DNA from: VRUE01 sp035605695
GTDB lineage: Bacteria > Actinomycetota > Thermoleophilia > Solirubrobacterales > 70-9
Direction of reading: 5' to 3'
Length of the DNA: 64,000 bases
Assembly: GCA_035605695.1 (NCBI GenBank)
Contig: DATNGZ010000052.1
Span: forward strand, 1-64,000
Below, in pieces: positions 24,318-33,912 of the stretch (within the stretch, counting starts at the first letter, position 1; the number at the start of each line of letters is the position of its first letter). The notes under the pieces were generated by a model. The model was not told where the DNA came from. It saw nothing but the letters and a program-made list of their open reading frames with translations, and ran no database searches. A program made the position numbers and the translations under genes.

Positions 24318-24922
24318 TGTTCACAGGCCTAATCGAAGACATCGGCAACCTCGAGTCGGTCGAGACCGGTAAAGACGGCGCCCGCTTGCGGATCGCAACC
24401 CGCCTCGGCCCCGAGATCGCCACCGGCGACTCGGTCTCGGTCAACGGCGTCTGCCTCACCGCGACGGCGGCCGATTCCAACGGCTTCGAGACCGAGGCGA
24501 TGAACCAGACCCTGGCCGTGACCGCCCTCGGCGGCCTCGAGGCTGGCAGCAAGGTCAACTTGGAGCTGGCGATGAAGGCATCGGATCGTCTCGGCGGGCA
24601 CATCGTGCAGGGGCACGCCGACGGGGTCGCCGAGGTGATCACGATCGAGGAGGACGGCTTTGCCCGGCGCCTCTGCGTCGCACTCGGATTGGACCTCGTC
24701 CGCTATGTGGTTGAGAAGGGCTCGCTTGGCCTCAACGGCGTCAGTCTCACGGTCTCGGCCCTCGGCGATGATTGGGCCGAGGTATCGCTGATCCCCGAGA
24801 CCCTGGAGCGGACGAACCTTGGTGGGGTCGCCGTCGGCGACCGCTTGAATGTCGAGTGCGATGTGATCGCGAAGTATGTTGAGCGATTGGCGGCGCCATT
24901 CGCCAGAGAGGAACGCACGTGA
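24317..24922 (+). CDS. ribE: Riboflavin synthase, alpha subunit
   Basis: Dismutates two 6,7-dimethyl-8-ribityllumazines to riboflavin. 201 aa from ATG 24317, which overlaps the ribD stop (TGATG). Two lumazine-binding repeats are visible: MFTGLIEDIGNLESV with GDSVSVNGVCLTAT, and GGHIVQGHADGVAEV with KGSLGLNGVSLTVS. A GTG at 24311 is a possible 2-residue-longer start. It overlaps ribBA by 4 bp. Confidence 0.93.
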   Translation: MFTGLIEDIGNLESVETGKDGARLRIATRLGPEIATGDSVSVNGVCLTATAADSNGFETEAMNQTLAVTALGGLEAGSKVNLELAMKASDRLGGHIVQGHADGVAEVITIEEDGFARRLCVALGLDLVRYVVEKGSLGLNGVSLTVSALGDDWAEVSLIPETLERTNLGGVAVGDRLNVECDVIAKYVERLAAPFAREERT

Positions 24923-26259
24923 GCCAGATGACGGAAACGCAGAAGACAGACGGGGTGGTCAACGAGGCGGGGGAGAACCCGTTCTCGACTATCGAGGAAG
25001 GGATCGAGGAGATCCGCCGCGGCCGCATGGTCGTCGTCTGCGACGGCGAAGACCGCGAGAACGAGGGTGACCTGGTGATGGCGGCGCAGTTCGCCACCCC
25101 CGAGGCGGTCAACTTCATGGCCAAGGAAGCGCGCGGGCTGATCTGCCTGGCGCTGACCGCCGAGCGCTGCGAAAAACTCGGTCTCAACCTGATGGCGGCC
25201 AAGAACGAGGCACCGCTGCAGACCGCCTTCACGGTGACGATCGAGGCCGCCGGCGGAGTCAGCACCGGCATATCCGCCCACGATCGCGCCCACACCGTCC
25301 AGGTCGCGATCGACCCCAACTCCGGTCCGCGCGACATCGTCGTCCCCGGCCACATGTTCCCGTTGCGGGCCAAGGAGGGCGGCGTGCTCGAGCGCACCGG
25401 CCACACCGAGGCCAGCGTCGATCTCGCCCGCCTCGCCGGCCTCACGCCCGCTGGCGTCATCTGCGAGGTGATGAACGACGACGGCACGATGGCCCGCGTC
25501 CCCGACCTGATCCCCTACTGCGAGCGCCACGGGCTGAAGATGATCACCGTCGCCGATCTGATCGCCTACCGGCGCCGCACCGAGGAGAAGCTGGTCGAGC
25601 GCGTCGTCTCGACTGCCCTGCCGACCGAGTTCGGCGACTTCACCGCTGTCGGCTACCGCTCGTTGGTCGACGACAAGCATCACGTGGCGATGGTCAAGGG
25701 CGACGTCGACGGGGCCGAGGATGTGCTCGTCCGCGTCCACAGCGAGTGCCTCACCGGCGACGTTTTCCACAGCATGCGCTGCGATTGCGGCGAGCAGCTG
25801 GTCGCGGCGCTGACCCAGATCGAGCACGAGGGTCGCGGTGTCCTGCTCTACCTCTCCCAGGAGGGGCGCGGGATCGGCCTGCTCAACAAGCTGCGCGCCT
25901 ACAAGCTGCAGGAGGAGGGGGCCGACACGGTCGAAGCCAACCTCAAGTTGGGCCTGCCCGCCGACCTGCGCGACTACGGCATCGGTGCCCAGATCCTCGG
26001 CGACCTTGGTCTGACCAGCATCCGCATCCTCACCAACAACCCGAAGAAGATCGTCGGCCTCGAGGGCTACGGGCTCTCGGTCAGCGAGCAGGTGCCGATC
26101 GAGTCCTCGCCCAACACCCACAATGAGGCCTACCTGCGCGCCAAGCGCGACAAGATGGGCCACTCATTGCACCACCAGGGCCTCGCTCTCGACGAGGAGA
26201 TGATCCGCGACGAGGACGAGCGCGACGCGGCGGCGGGAGACGAGGCGACGAGTGGCTGA
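24919..26259 (+). CDS. ribBA: Bifunctional DHBP synthase / GTP cyclohydrolase II
   Basis: Supplies both precursors of the lumazine: dihydroxybutanone phosphate from ribulose 5-phosphate, and the pyrimidine from GTP. 446 aa, GTG start (GTGA overlap with ribE). The RibB half: CDGEDRENEGDLVMAAQF, GISAHDRAHTV, GHTEASVDLARLAG. The RibA half: HSECLTGDVFHSMRCDCGEQL with the zinc cysteines, and YLSQEGRGIGL. rpe, which makes pentose phosphates, lies upstream in the window but in another operon. Overlaps ribH by 8 bp. Confidence 0.94.
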   Translation: MSQMTETQKTDGVVNEAGENPFSTIEEGIEEIRRGRMVVVCDGEDRENEGDLVMAAQFATPEAVNFMAKEARGLICLALTAERCEKLGLNLMAAKNEAPLQTAFTVTIEAAGGVSTGISAHDRAHTVQVAIDPNSGPRDIVVPGHMFPLRAKEGGVLERTGHTEASVDLARLAGLTPAGVICEVMNDDGTMARVPDLIPYCERHGLKMITVADLIAYRRRTEEKLVERVVSTALPTEFGDFTAVGYRSLVDDKHHVAMVKGDVDGAEDVLVRVHSECLTGDVFHSMRCDCGEQLVAALTQIEHEGRGVLLYLSQEGRGIGLLNKLRAYKLQEEGADTVEANLKLGLPADLRDYGIGAQILGDLGLTSIRILTNNPKKIVGLEGYGLSVSEQVPIESSPNTHNEAYLRAKRDKMGHSLHHQGLALDEEMIRDEDERDAAAGDEATSG

Positions 26260-26770
26260 GTCGACCGCCTTCCTCGAGAGCTTTAGCGACGAGGAGAAGG
26301 CCTCGCTGGAGGGCCTCGAGTTCGCCGTTTGCGTCGGCCGCTTTTACGAGGACCTGGCCGAACGGCTGCTGAACGGCGCCCGCGAAGGCTTCGAGCTGGC
26401 CGGTGTCCCGGCTTCGTCGGTCAGCGAAGTCGCGGTCCCCGGCGCCTACGAGCTGCCCTTCGCCGCCAAGCTGCACGCGACCAGCGAACGCTTCGCCGGC
26501 GTCGCCTGCCTCGGCGTCGTCATCCGCGGCGAGACCGACCACTACGACTTCGTCTGCGCCGAGGCCGCCCGCGGCATCCAGGACGTGCAGTTGGAGACCG
26601 GCACCCCCTGCGCCTTCGGCGTGATCACCTGCGACACCATGGAGCAGGCCCTCGCCAGGGCCGGCGGCGGCAAGCGCGACCAGGGCCGCAACGCCGCCCT
26701 CACCGTCACCCGCATGGCCCTGCTCAAACGCCAGATCAACCCCTATCGCTGGCAGAGCCGCGACGGGTAG
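26252..26770 (+). CDS. ribH: 6,7-dimethyl-8-ribityllumazine synthase
   Basis: Condenses the RibB and RibD products. 172 aa, GTG start. Marks: GAYELPFAAKL and GVVIRGETDHYDFVCAEAARG, with the active-site His and phosphate-binding residues. The N-terminus has an acidic lead (~25 aa) before the usual fold. Last gene of ribD-ribE-ribBA-ribH; all four overlap, so they form one translationally coupled operon. Confidence 0.93.
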   Translation: MAESTAFLESFSDEEKASLEGLEFAVCVGRFYEDLAERLLNGAREGFELAGVPASSVSEVAVPGAYELPFAAKLHATSERFAGVACLGVVIRGETDHYDFVCAEAARGIQDVQLETGTPCAFGVITCDTMEQALARAGGGKRDQGRNAALTVTRMALLKRQINPYRWQSRDG

Positions 26771-26778
26771 CGGTATTC

Positions 26779-27159
26779 CTAGGTCGCCGGCATCAACGCG
26801 ACCGGATAGCGCCTCATCGCCCGGTCGGAGGTGACCAGTGTCAACCCCTCCGTTTGTGCCTGGGCGACGAGCATGCGGTCGAACGGATCGTGATGTTGGT
26901 AGGGCAGTGACTCCACCGCAAGCGCATGGCGCAGGGTCAATGGGAGAGGATCGAACTTCTTTGCGGCGACCATCGACTCCAGATTGCCGGGTAGCTCGAG
27001 CTTCCCCTTGGCCCGCTTCACCCCGATCTCCCAGGCGCTGACCACGCTGACAAAGACCGTGTTTGCCTCGTTTCGGATCGCTTCGGCGGCGTGATCTGAG
27101 AGCCGTTTCGGATCACCGAATGTCCAGATCAGTGCATTCGTGTCGAGTAGCAACCTCAC
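26779..27159 (-). CDS. vapC: PIN-domain toxin, VapC family
   Basis: 126 aa from the GTG at 27159, which overlaps the antitoxin stop (GTGA). The four PIN acids are present: LLLDTNALIW (Asp), VSAWEIGVK (Glu), HDPFDRMLVAQA (Asp) and LVTSDRAM (Asp). PIN toxins are metal-dependent RNases, often targeting tRNA or rRNA. The module is on the minus strand between ribH and rpmB, tail to tail with ribH. Confidence 0.87.
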   Translation of the reverse strand: MRLLLDTNALIWTFGDPKRLSDHAAEAIRNEANTVFVSVVSAWEIGVKRAKGKLELPGNLESMVAAKKFDPLPLTLRHALAVESLPYQHHDPFDRMLVAQAQTEGLTLVTSDRAMRRYPVALMPAT

Positions 27160-27452
27160 TCCCCGGGGGTGTCCTCTTCTTGCGGCCACTCGTCCTCGGG
27201 CCCGTAAAATTCTTCGGCAATTTCCTTATCGACCTTTGCCATCTCCTCGTCGGAGGCCATCCAGAATTTGTCCTCCCAGCCGCCGAGCTTGCGCCGTCCG
27301 GGCATCTCTTGAGGAATGGGGATCAGCCTTGCCGCCGGCTTGCCGGCACGGGTGATCACAATCTGCTCTCCGTTCTCGACGCGGGCGACCAGCTTCGACA
27401 AGTGCGTCTTGGCCTCGTGCATGTTCACTGTGTCCAAGTCTTCGGCGGCCAT
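27156..27452 (-). CDS. Antitoxin, Phd/YefM family
   Basis: 98 aa from the ATG at 27452, which has a strong upstream RBS (GGGGGGAGAGAA on the minus strand). The N-terminal DNA-binding part reads VNMHEAKTHLSKLVARVENG and EQIVITRAGKPAARL, typical of Phd/YefM antitoxins; the C-terminal part is acidic (DEEMAKVDKEIAEEFYG) and would bind the PIN partner. It precedes vapC with a 4-bp overlap. Autoregulation is usual for the family. Confidence 0.85.
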   Translation of the reverse strand: MAAEDLDTVNMHEAKTHLSKLVARVENGEQIVITRAGKPAARLIPIPQEMPGRRKLGGWEDKFWMASDEEMAKVDKEIAEEFYGPEDEWPQEEDTPGE

Positions 27453-27542
27453 TTCTCTCCCCCCTTCTGAATGGAGGTCGGAAATCCAATTCAGCATTAG
27501 TCCACTTAGCTAACTTGAGATCAAGGTAGCATGCTCGACCCG

Positions 27543-27734
27543 ATGGCCAAGGTATGCCACAGCTGCGGCAAGGGACCGGCGTTCGGCCAGTCCCGAAGCC
27601 ACTCGATGGTCGCGACAAAGCGGCGCTTCGATCCGAACCTGCAGAAGGTGCGGATCCAGGAGAACGGCCGCAAGCTGCGCGCCTACGTCTGCACGCGCTG
27701 CCTCAAGGCCAACAAGGTAGTTAAGGCCGCGTAG
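27543..27734 (+). CDS. rpmB: 50S ribosomal protein L28, zinc-ribbon form
   Basis: 63 aa from ATG 27543 (MAKVCHSCGKGPAFGQSRSH); an ATG at 27531 would add 4 residues. It carries CXXC pairs CHSC and CTRC, so it is the zinc-binding paralogue type. L28 followed by DAK/YloV and recG is a conserved bacterial order; here the MMPL gene lies between on the other strand. Confidence 0.93.
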   Translation: MAKVCHSCGKGPAFGQSRSHSMVATKRRFDPNLQKVRIQENGRKLRAYVCTRCLKANKVVKAA

Positions 27735-27781
27735 CTCACTGATCTCGAAGGTGGGGGAGCCCGGTGGGTCTCTGGGCGAAT

Positions 27782-27828
27782 TGATGTCACACGCGCCTAA
27801 AAGCGCGCAGAGCGCGCGTGCGACATCA
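27782..27828. terminator. Hairpin between convergent rpmB and MMPL genes
   Basis: TGATGTCACACGCGC (27782-27796) pairs at 14 of 15 positions with 27814-27828, and weaker pairing continues outward (GGTGGGGGAGCCCGG at 27750 with 27841-27855). It lies between converging genes and shares the CGAATTGA...CACGCGCC string with the metK-downstream hairpin. Confidence 0.5.
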
Positions 27829-27877
27829 GTTCCGGATGAGGGCCACCGGCACCTCCCTAGGGTGCCGTCCGAATTAC

Positions 27878-30061
27878 TCAGTCAGCCGCCGCGACCACGG
27901 GATGCTCGCCCGTTGGCGCTGGGTCGCCCTCTGCCGGCTCTACGTGCAGCCTGGGGAGGATGCGATCCAGCCACGAGGGTAGCCACCAGGCACTCTTGCC
28001 GAATAGCTGCATCAGGGCTGGAACGAGGACTGAGCGGATGATCACCGCGTCGATGAAGATCGCCGAGGCGAGACCGAGACCGAAGAGTTTGATGATCCGG
28101 TCTTCGCCGATCATGAAGGAGAGGAAGACGGTGACCATGATCGCTGCCGCCGCGGTGATTACGCGGCCGGTCAGGGCGAGGCCGCGGGTTACCGCCAACG
28201 TCGCGTCGTGGCTGTTCTCCCACTCCTCGTGGATCCGCGACATCAGGAAGACCTCGTAGTCCATCGAGAGGCCGAAGATGATCGCGAAGAGGAAAATCGG
28301 GAAGAAGGAGATGATCGGCCCGGTGCCGTCGACGCCGATCAGGCTCGCTCCCCAGCCCCATTGGAAGACGGCGACGATCAGGCCGAAGGCGGCGCCGATG
28401 CTGAGCAGGTTCATCACAATCGCCTTCAGCGGCACCAGGACCGAGCGGAAGACGGCCATCAGCAGCAGCGCAGAGAGCAGCACGACGACGCCGATGAAGA
28501 GCGGCAGCTTGTCGGTGATCGCGGTGCCGAAGTCCTCGAAGATCGCCGTGATGCCGCCGACGTGCACCTGGGCGCCGGTCTGTTCCTCCACCGCCGGGAT
28601 CAATTCGCCGCGGATGTGGTCGAGCAGTTCGGTCGTCTTCTCGCTCTGCGGGGAGGTCGCCGGGTAGACCTGGAAGACGCCGGTGTCCTTGGCCGGGTTG
28701 AGCATCACCGGCGTTGTCTCGGCGACGTTTTCGTCGTCGGCGAGCGTGCTGCGCAGCTCGGTGAGCGCGGCGTCCTCGCCCTTGCTGGGCAGCGCCGCGA
28801 CGATCGAGAAGGGCCCGTTGAATCCCGGCCCGAAGCCTTCGGCGAGCAGGTCGTATGCCTCGCGAGTCGTCGTCCCGGCCGGGTCGGTGCCGGCGTCGTT
28901 GGAGCCGAGGCGCAGCGAGAGGGTTGGGATGCAGAGGATGAGCAGCAGGCCGCCCGAGAGCAGCGCCGAGGCCACCGGGCGGCGCTGGATCTCGCGACTC
29001 CAGCGGAACCAGCGAGTGTCTTCGGCGGTGGACGGCGCGCGCTTGAGGCCGGGAATCCGCAGCTTGTCGACCCGGCGCCCGGCGATCGTCAGCAGCGCCG
29101 GCAACAGCGTGAGCGCCGCGATCATCGTCATCAGTACGGCGAGGGCCGCCGCCACCGCCACGCCGTAGAGGAAGGAGAGGCCGAGCAGCAGCATCCCCAT
29201 CAGGGCGATGATCACCGTCACCCCGGCGAAGAGGACGGCCCGCCCCGCCGTGTCGACCGCCGCGATCGCCGCCTGTCGCGACTCGAGGCCCTCGTCGAGT
29301 CCGTTGCGGAAGCGGGTGAGGATGAAGAGCGCGTAGTCGATGCCGACGCCGAGGCCGATCATCGCCGCCAGCTGCGGCGCGAACTCCGCCGTGTCGAAAA
29401 CGTGGGTGCCGAGGGTGACCAGGCTGAGGCCGACGCCGAGGGCGAAGAGAGCGGTGACGAGCGGCAGGCCCATCGCCACGACCGAGCCGAAGGTGAGCAG
29501 CAGGATGATGACCGCCGCTAGTAGACCGATCATGAAGGAGGCGTCGCCTTCTTCTTCGGCGCGCGCTTCCTCGATCGGCTGCCCGCCGAGCTCGACCTGG
29601 AGGCCGTCGCCGCTAGCCGCCCCGGCCTCGTCGATCAGCTTCTTGGTGTCGTCTTTTTCGAGTTCGTTGGTGAAGACGTCGTATTGGACGGTCGCGTAGG
29701 CGATCTTGCCGCGCTCGTCGATCGCGGCCGCGCCGCCGCCCGCGTAGGGGCTGGCGACTTCACTCACGTGGGGGAGCGTTTCCGCTTCGGCGAAGAGGCC
29801 CTCCATCGTCTTGCGCACCGCCGGCGCCTTGACCCCGGTATCGGCCTTGAAGACGATTGTCGCCGTGTCGCCTGACTGCGCTGGGAACTTGCTTTCCAGC
29901 AGGTCGAAGGCATCGGTCGAGTCAGAGGCCGGCAGCTTGAAGTCTTCGGAGAAGGCGGAGCCGACCGCGCCGGAGATCGCTATGGCCCCGACCAGGGCGA
30001 CGATCCAGCTGAGGATTACGGTCTTGCGGTGCCCGGTGCACCAGGTTGCGAAGCGTCTCAT
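27878..30061 (-). CDS. MMPL/RND-superfamily transporter
   Basis: 727 aa from the ATG at 30061 (MRRFATWCTGHRKTV); a GTG at 30073 is an alternative, and an ATG at 30157 would run into the DAK gene. Two repeats of the RND layout: one helix, a large extracytoplasmic loop (~40-180 and ~400-540), then five helices. Marks: GLGVGIDYALFILTRFRNGL in the first half and FGLSMDYEVFLMSRIHEEW in the second, carrying the family's GXXXDY motif. MMPL proteins in actinobacteria export lipids or siderophores; substrate unknown here. Confidence 0.88.
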   Translation of the reverse strand: MRRFATWCTGHRKTVILSWIVALVGAIAISGAVGSAFSEDFKLPASDSTDAFDLLESKFPAQSGDTATIVFKADTGVKAPAVRKTMEGLFAEAETLPHVSEVASPYAGGGAAAIDERGKIAYATVQYDVFTNELEKDDTKKLIDEAGAASGDGLQVELGGQPIEEARAEEEGDASFMIGLLAAVIILLLTFGSVVAMGLPLVTALFALGVGLSLVTLGTHVFDTAEFAPQLAAMIGLGVGIDYALFILTRFRNGLDEGLESRQAAIAAVDTAGRAVLFAGVTVIIALMGMLLLGLSFLYGVAVAAALAVLMTMIAALTLLPALLTIAGRRVDKLRIPGLKRAPSTAEDTRWFRWSREIQRRPVASALLSGGLLLILCIPTLSLRLGSNDAGTDPAGTTTREAYDLLAEGFGPGFNGPFSIVAALPSKGEDAALTELRSTLADDENVAETTPVMLNPAKDTGVFQVYPATSPQSEKTTELLDHIRGELIPAVEEQTGAQVHVGGITAIFEDFGTAITDKLPLFIGVVVLLSALLLMAVFRSVLVPLKAIVMNLLSIGAAFGLIVAVFQWGWGASLIGVDGTGPIISFFPIFLFAIIFGLSMDYEVFLMSRIHEEWENSHDATLAVTRGLALTGRVITAAAAIMVTVFLSFMIGEDRIIKLFGLGLASAIFIDAVIIRSVLVPALMQLFGKSAWWLPSWLDRILPRLHVEPAEGDPAPTGEHPVVAAAD

Positions 30062-30105
30062 CGAGCGTCGCACCGTAGCGAATTCGCAGCCTCCATCCCG
30101 ATAGC

Positions 30106-30111
30106 TAGATT
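30106..30111 (+). promoter_or_regulatory. Candidate -10 box (TAGATT) for the DAK-recG operon
   Basis: TAGATT with 8 nt to the ATG at 30120 and no RBS in between; it fits the leaderless layout found at other operon heads. It lies in the 58-bp space between the diverging MMPL and DAK genes. Confidence 0.4.
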
Positions 30112-30119
30112 GCGGAGCA

Positions 30120-31751
30120 ATGCCCGATCCCTCGATCGTGCGCTTCCGGCGCGTCATCAGCTCTGCCTACGCCAATTTGGAGGCACGGCGCCAGGAGGTG
30201 AACGACCTCAACGTCTTCCCTGTTGCCGACGGCGATACGGGCGACAACATGGCGATGACGATGCGCGCCGTGATGGAGGAGCTCGACCGCCTCGACGGCC
30301 TCGAGGTCGACGAGGTCGGTCGCACCAAGCTGGTTCAGGCCCTGGCGCGCGCGGCGCTGATGGGCGCTCGCGGCAACTCCGGCGTGATTCTCAGCCAGAT
30401 CGTCCGCGGCGCCGCCGAGGAGCTGGCGAGCCGGCCCGGCGAGCTGATCGACCCGGTCCTCGTCGCCTCCGCCTTCGCCAGTGCCGCCGATGCCGCCTAC
30501 GACTCGGTGCGCGAGCCGGCCGAGGGGACGATGCTGACCGTCTTCCGCGAGATGGCGCACTCGATCGCCCGCCAGCTTTCCCGCCTCGACGCCGAGAAGC
30601 AGCGGCTCAACCACGGTGTTACCGACGAGGAGCAGGACGCGATCCTCGCCGAAGTGCTGGAGCGTGCGATCGCCGACGGACAGCGGGCGGTCGAGCGCAC
30701 GCCCGAGCAGCTCGAGGTCCTGCGCGAGTCGGGCGTCGTCGACGCCGGCGGCTACGGGCTCGTCCTGATCCTCGCCGGCGTCGTCGCCGGCCTGCGTGGT
30801 GACGGCGCCGAGGTTCCCGAGGTCAACCACCACGAGGCGCCTCGCCTCAGCCGTCCCCACCACGAGGACAGCCGCTTCCGCTACTGCACCAACTTCATCG
30901 TCTCCGGCACCGGCCTGAGCAGCCGCGACTTCCTGCCGCGGCTCGAGGGCCTGGGCGACTCGGTGCTCGTCGTCGGCGATGAGGTGACGCTCAAGGTGCA
31001 CGTCCACACCGACGAGCCCGAGGAGGCGGTGGCTCTCTTTGAGGATGCCGGCAAGGTGACCAACCTCGACGTCGCCGACATGCGCGAGCAGATCGCCGAG
31101 CGCCGCGCCCGGCTCGAGGGCGGCCGCACCGGCGCTCTCGCGGTGGCCGCGGGAGAGGGGTTGGAGCGACTCTTTGGCGAGCTCGGCGCCCACGTCGTCC
31201 CCGGCGGCGAGACGCTCAACCCATCGACCTACGAGCTGCTGGCCGGCATCCACGAGATCGCGGCCGAGGAAGTGCTGGTCTTTCCCAGCTCCGCCAACGT
31301 GATCATGGCCGCGGAGCGAGCCTGCGAGCTCTCGGAGAAGCCGGCGCGGGTCGTCGCCGCGACGTCCCAGCAGACGAGCCTGCTGGCTTTGGTTGAGCTC
31401 GATGCAGCGGCGACCGCGAGCGAGAACGTCGAGCGGCTCGACGAGGCGCTGGCCGGCATCGGCACCGGCGGCGTAGCGCCCGCGGCCCGCGACGACGCTC
31501 AGGGCCGCTTCAAGAAAGGCGACGCGGTCGGTTTCGTCCGCGACGAGATCGTCGCCTGGGGCGGCACCGGCTCGACCCTGGCGACGACGATCGAGAAGCT
31601 GGCAGAGGGCGCCGAGATCGTCACCGTGATCGCCGGGGAGGGAGCCCCGATCCCGATCGACGAGATCGACCCCCACGTCCCCGACGGGGTCGAGATCGAG
31701 ACCCACGAGGGCGGCCAGCCGAGCTGGTGGTGGCTGCTCGCGGCCCAGTAG
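30120..31751 (+). CDS. DAK2-domain fatty acid kinase-like protein (YloV/FakA family)
   Basis: 543 aa. The N-terminal DhaL/DAK2 domain has VNDLNVFPVADGDTGDNMAM (nucleotide/metal-binding Asp residues), ALMGARGNSGVILSQIVRG and DAGGYGLVLILAG; the C-terminal part matches the YloV/FakA family (NFIVSGTG, VGDEVTLKVHVHTDEPEEAV). FakA with a FakB partner phosphorylates fatty acids for phospholipid synthesis; no FakB lies in the window, but plsX and acpP are 5 kb downstream. Shares one base with the recG start. Confidence 0.85.
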   Translation: MPDPSIVRFRRVISSAYANLEARRQEVNDLNVFPVADGDTGDNMAMTMRAVMEELDRLDGLEVDEVGRTKLVQALARAALMGARGNSGVILSQIVRGAAEELASRPGELIDPVLVASAFASAADAAYDSVREPAEGTMLTVFREMAHSIARQLSRLDAEKQRLNHGVTDEEQDAILAEVLERAIADGQRAVERTPEQLEVLRESGVVDAGGYGLVLILAGVVAGLRGDGAEVPEVNHHEAPRLSRPHHEDSRFRYCTNFIVSGTGLSSRDFLPRLEGLGDSVLVVGDEVTLKVHVHTDEPEEAVALFEDAGKVTNLDVADMREQIAERRARLEGGRTGALAVAAGEGLERLFGELGAHVVPGGETLNPSTYELLAGIHEIAAEEVLVFPSSANVIMAAERACELSEKPARVVAATSQQTSLLALVELDAAATASENVERLDEALAGIGTGGVAPAARDDAQGRFKKGDAVGFVRDEIVAWGGTGSTLATTIEKLAEGAEIVTVIAGEGAPIPIDEIDPHVPDGVEIETHEGGQPSWWWLLAAQ

Positions 31752-33871
31752 TGCGCTCCTTCGCCGGCGCTTCCGACCCAACCAAGGCTCAGCTGCGCGC
31801 GGCCCCAGTCCATTGGCCCCGGCCAGGTGCGCTCGATGTCTCGCTGCAGGCGCTGGAGGGCGTCGGCCCGAAGCTGGCGGAGGCCGCCGCCGACGCCGGC
31901 ATTGCCACCGTCGGCGACCTGCTCATCCGTTTTCCCCATCGCCACCGCGACCGCCAGATCGTCCCCGTCGCCAGCCTCGAGCCTAAGCAGCAGGCGACGA
32001 TCGCGGTCGCGGCGCTCGCCAACGCGCCGCGACCCTTCCGCCGTCGCGGCCTCAGCATCCTCAGCGTTAGGGTCGGCGACGAAAGCGGATCGGTGCGAGC
32101 GACCTGGTTTAACCAGCCCTGGCTAGCGCCGAAGCTGACTGAAGGAGCCCAGCTGCTGCTCACCGGCTCGCTGGACAAACGCGGCTTCCGAGTCTCTGAA
32201 TACGAGTTCAGCGGCGATCCGAGCGAAGGCCTGATGCCGGTCCATCCAGGTACCGAGCAGCTGAAAGCGCAGAAGCTGCGGCAGTGGATGGAGCAGGCGA
32301 TCGCCTCGGTGGGCAACGTGCTCGAGCCACTGCCCGCGCGGTTGCGCGTGCGACGTGGGCTGGCCGGCGCTCCGGAAGCGATCAAGGCCGTGCATTTTCC
32401 CGAGACGACAGTGGAAGTCGAGCAGGCCCGCGAGCGGCTGCGGTTCGAGGAACTCTTCCTCTACCAGGCGATTCTGGCCACCCGCAAGCGCGCGCACAGA
32501 GCATCACGGCCGGCGCCGAGGATGGGCAAGCCGGGCGAGCAGGTCAGCCGCTGGATCGAGTCGTTGCCCTTCGAGCCGACCCGCGATCAGCTCAAGGCGT
32601 TCGACGAGATCGACGCGGACCTCGACTCCGGCGAGCCGATGCAACGGCTGTTGATGGGAGAGGTCGGCTCCGGCAAGACGGTCGTCGCCGTCTACTCGAT
32701 GCTGCGAGCGCTGGAAGCCGGCTTCCAGGCCGTTCTGATGGCGCCGACAGAGACCCTGGCCGAGCAGCACGCGGTGACGCTGGGTCGGCTCCTGGCCGAA
32801 GAGGCGACCCCTTTCGCGCTGCTCACCGGCGCCACCCCGGCGGCGAGGAGAAAAGAATCGCTGGAGCGCCTCGCGACCGGGGAGCTGGGCCTGCTCGTCG
32901 GCACCCACGCCCTGATCGAGCCGTCGGTGAAGTTCGCCCGGCTCGGCCTCTGCGTTGTCGATGAGCAGCACCGTTTCGGGGTCGAGCAGCGCAAGGCGCT
33001 CGACTCGAAGGGGGTGGAGGGGATGGCCCCACACGTGCTGCACATGACCGCGACGCCGATCCCGCGCACCCTCTCGCTGACCACCTACGGCGACCTCGAC
33101 ACGACTGCGCTGCACCAGTTGCCGTCGGGGCGCAAGCCGGTGAGGACCCGGATCGTCGAGGAGGGCGACCGCGCCGGCGCCTACGAGTTCATTCGCAAGC
33201 AGCTGCGGCAGGGACGGCAGGCTTTTGTCGTCTGCCCGCTGGTCGAAAAGTCGGAGAAAATGCAAGGGCGGGCGGCCGAGGTTGAGGCGGAGCGGCTGGC
33301 GGCGACGGAGTTGCGCGACTTCTCCGTCGGCGTGATCCACGGCCAGATGCGCTCGGCCGGGAAGGCTGAGGCGATGGAGGCCTTCGCCGCGGGCGCTACC
33401 GAGGTGCTGGTGGCGACCACCGTGATCGAGGTCGGGATCGACGTCGCCAACGTGACCGTGATCGTGATCGAGGGCGCCGAGCGCTACGGGGTCTCGCAGC
33501 TGCACCAGCTGCGCGGCCGGGTCGGCCGCGGAGAGCACGAGTCGATCTGCCTGCTCTTCCCCGAAGACGCTGGAGCCCTGGCTCGTCAGCGCCTGAAGGC
33601 GGTCGAGCGCGAGAGCGACGGCTTCAAGCTGGCGGAGGCGGACCTCAGCCTGCGCGGAGAGGGCGAGGTACTGGGCACTCGTCAGCACGGCCTGCCGCGC
33701 TTCGCCATCGCCGAGCTGCCCGAGGACACGTCGACGATGGTCGCTGCCCGCGACGAGGTGCTGGCCCTGCTGCGCGAGCACGGCAGCCTCGACGCCCCCG
33801 AGCTCGGCCCGCTGCTCGAGGCTGCCCGCCGCCGCTTCGGCGCCGGCGCCGCCGACCCGATACCACTCTGA
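31751..33871 (+). CDS. recG: ATP-dependent DNA helicase RecG
   Basis: Remodels stalled forks and Holliday junctions. 706 aa from the GTG at 31751 (overlaps the TAG of the DAK gene by one base). N-terminal wedge/OB domain (GVGPKLAEAAADAGIATVGDLLIRFPHRHRD split over ~35-65), then SF2 motifs: LLMGEVGSGKTVVAVYSMLR, MAPTETLAEQH, VVDEQHRFGVEQRKAL, HMTATPIPRTLSLT, TTVIEVGIDVANVTVIVI and QLRGRVGRGEH. Complete. An alternative start at 31727 overlaps the upstream gene by 25 bp. Confidence 0.93.
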   Translation: MRSFAGASDPTKAQLRAAPVHWPRPGALDVSLQALEGVGPKLAEAAADAGIATVGDLLIRFPHRHRDRQIVPVASLEPKQQATIAVAALANAPRPFRRRGLSILSVRVGDESGSVRATWFNQPWLAPKLTEGAQLLLTGSLDKRGFRVSEYEFSGDPSEGLMPVHPGTEQLKAQKLRQWMEQAIASVGNVLEPLPARLRVRRGLAGAPEAIKAVHFPETTVEVEQARERLRFEELFLYQAILATRKRAHRASRPAPRMGKPGEQVSRWIESLPFEPTRDQLKAFDEIDADLDSGEPMQRLLMGEVGSGKTVVAVYSMLRALEAGFQAVLMAPTETLAEQHAVTLGRLLAEEATPFALLTGATPAARRKESLERLATGELGLLVGTHALIEPSVKFARLGLCVVDEQHRFGVEQRKALDSKGVEGMAPHVLHMTATPIPRTLSLTTYGDLDTTALHQLPSGRKPVRTRIVEEGDRAGAYEFIRKQLRQGRQAFVVCPLVEKSEKMQGRAAEVEAERLAATELRDFSVGVIHGQMRSAGKAEAMEAFAAGATEVLVATTVIEVGIDVANVTVIVIEGAERYGVSQLHQLRGRVGRGEHESICLLFPEDAGALARQRLKAVERESDGFKLAEADLSLRGEGEVLGTRQHGLPRFAIAELPEDTSTMVAARDEVLALLREHGSLDAPELGPLLEAARRRFGAGAADPIPL

Positions 33872-33912
33872 GACGTGTCTGAGCTAACCCACTTCATTTC
33901 GTGGTTTAAGTC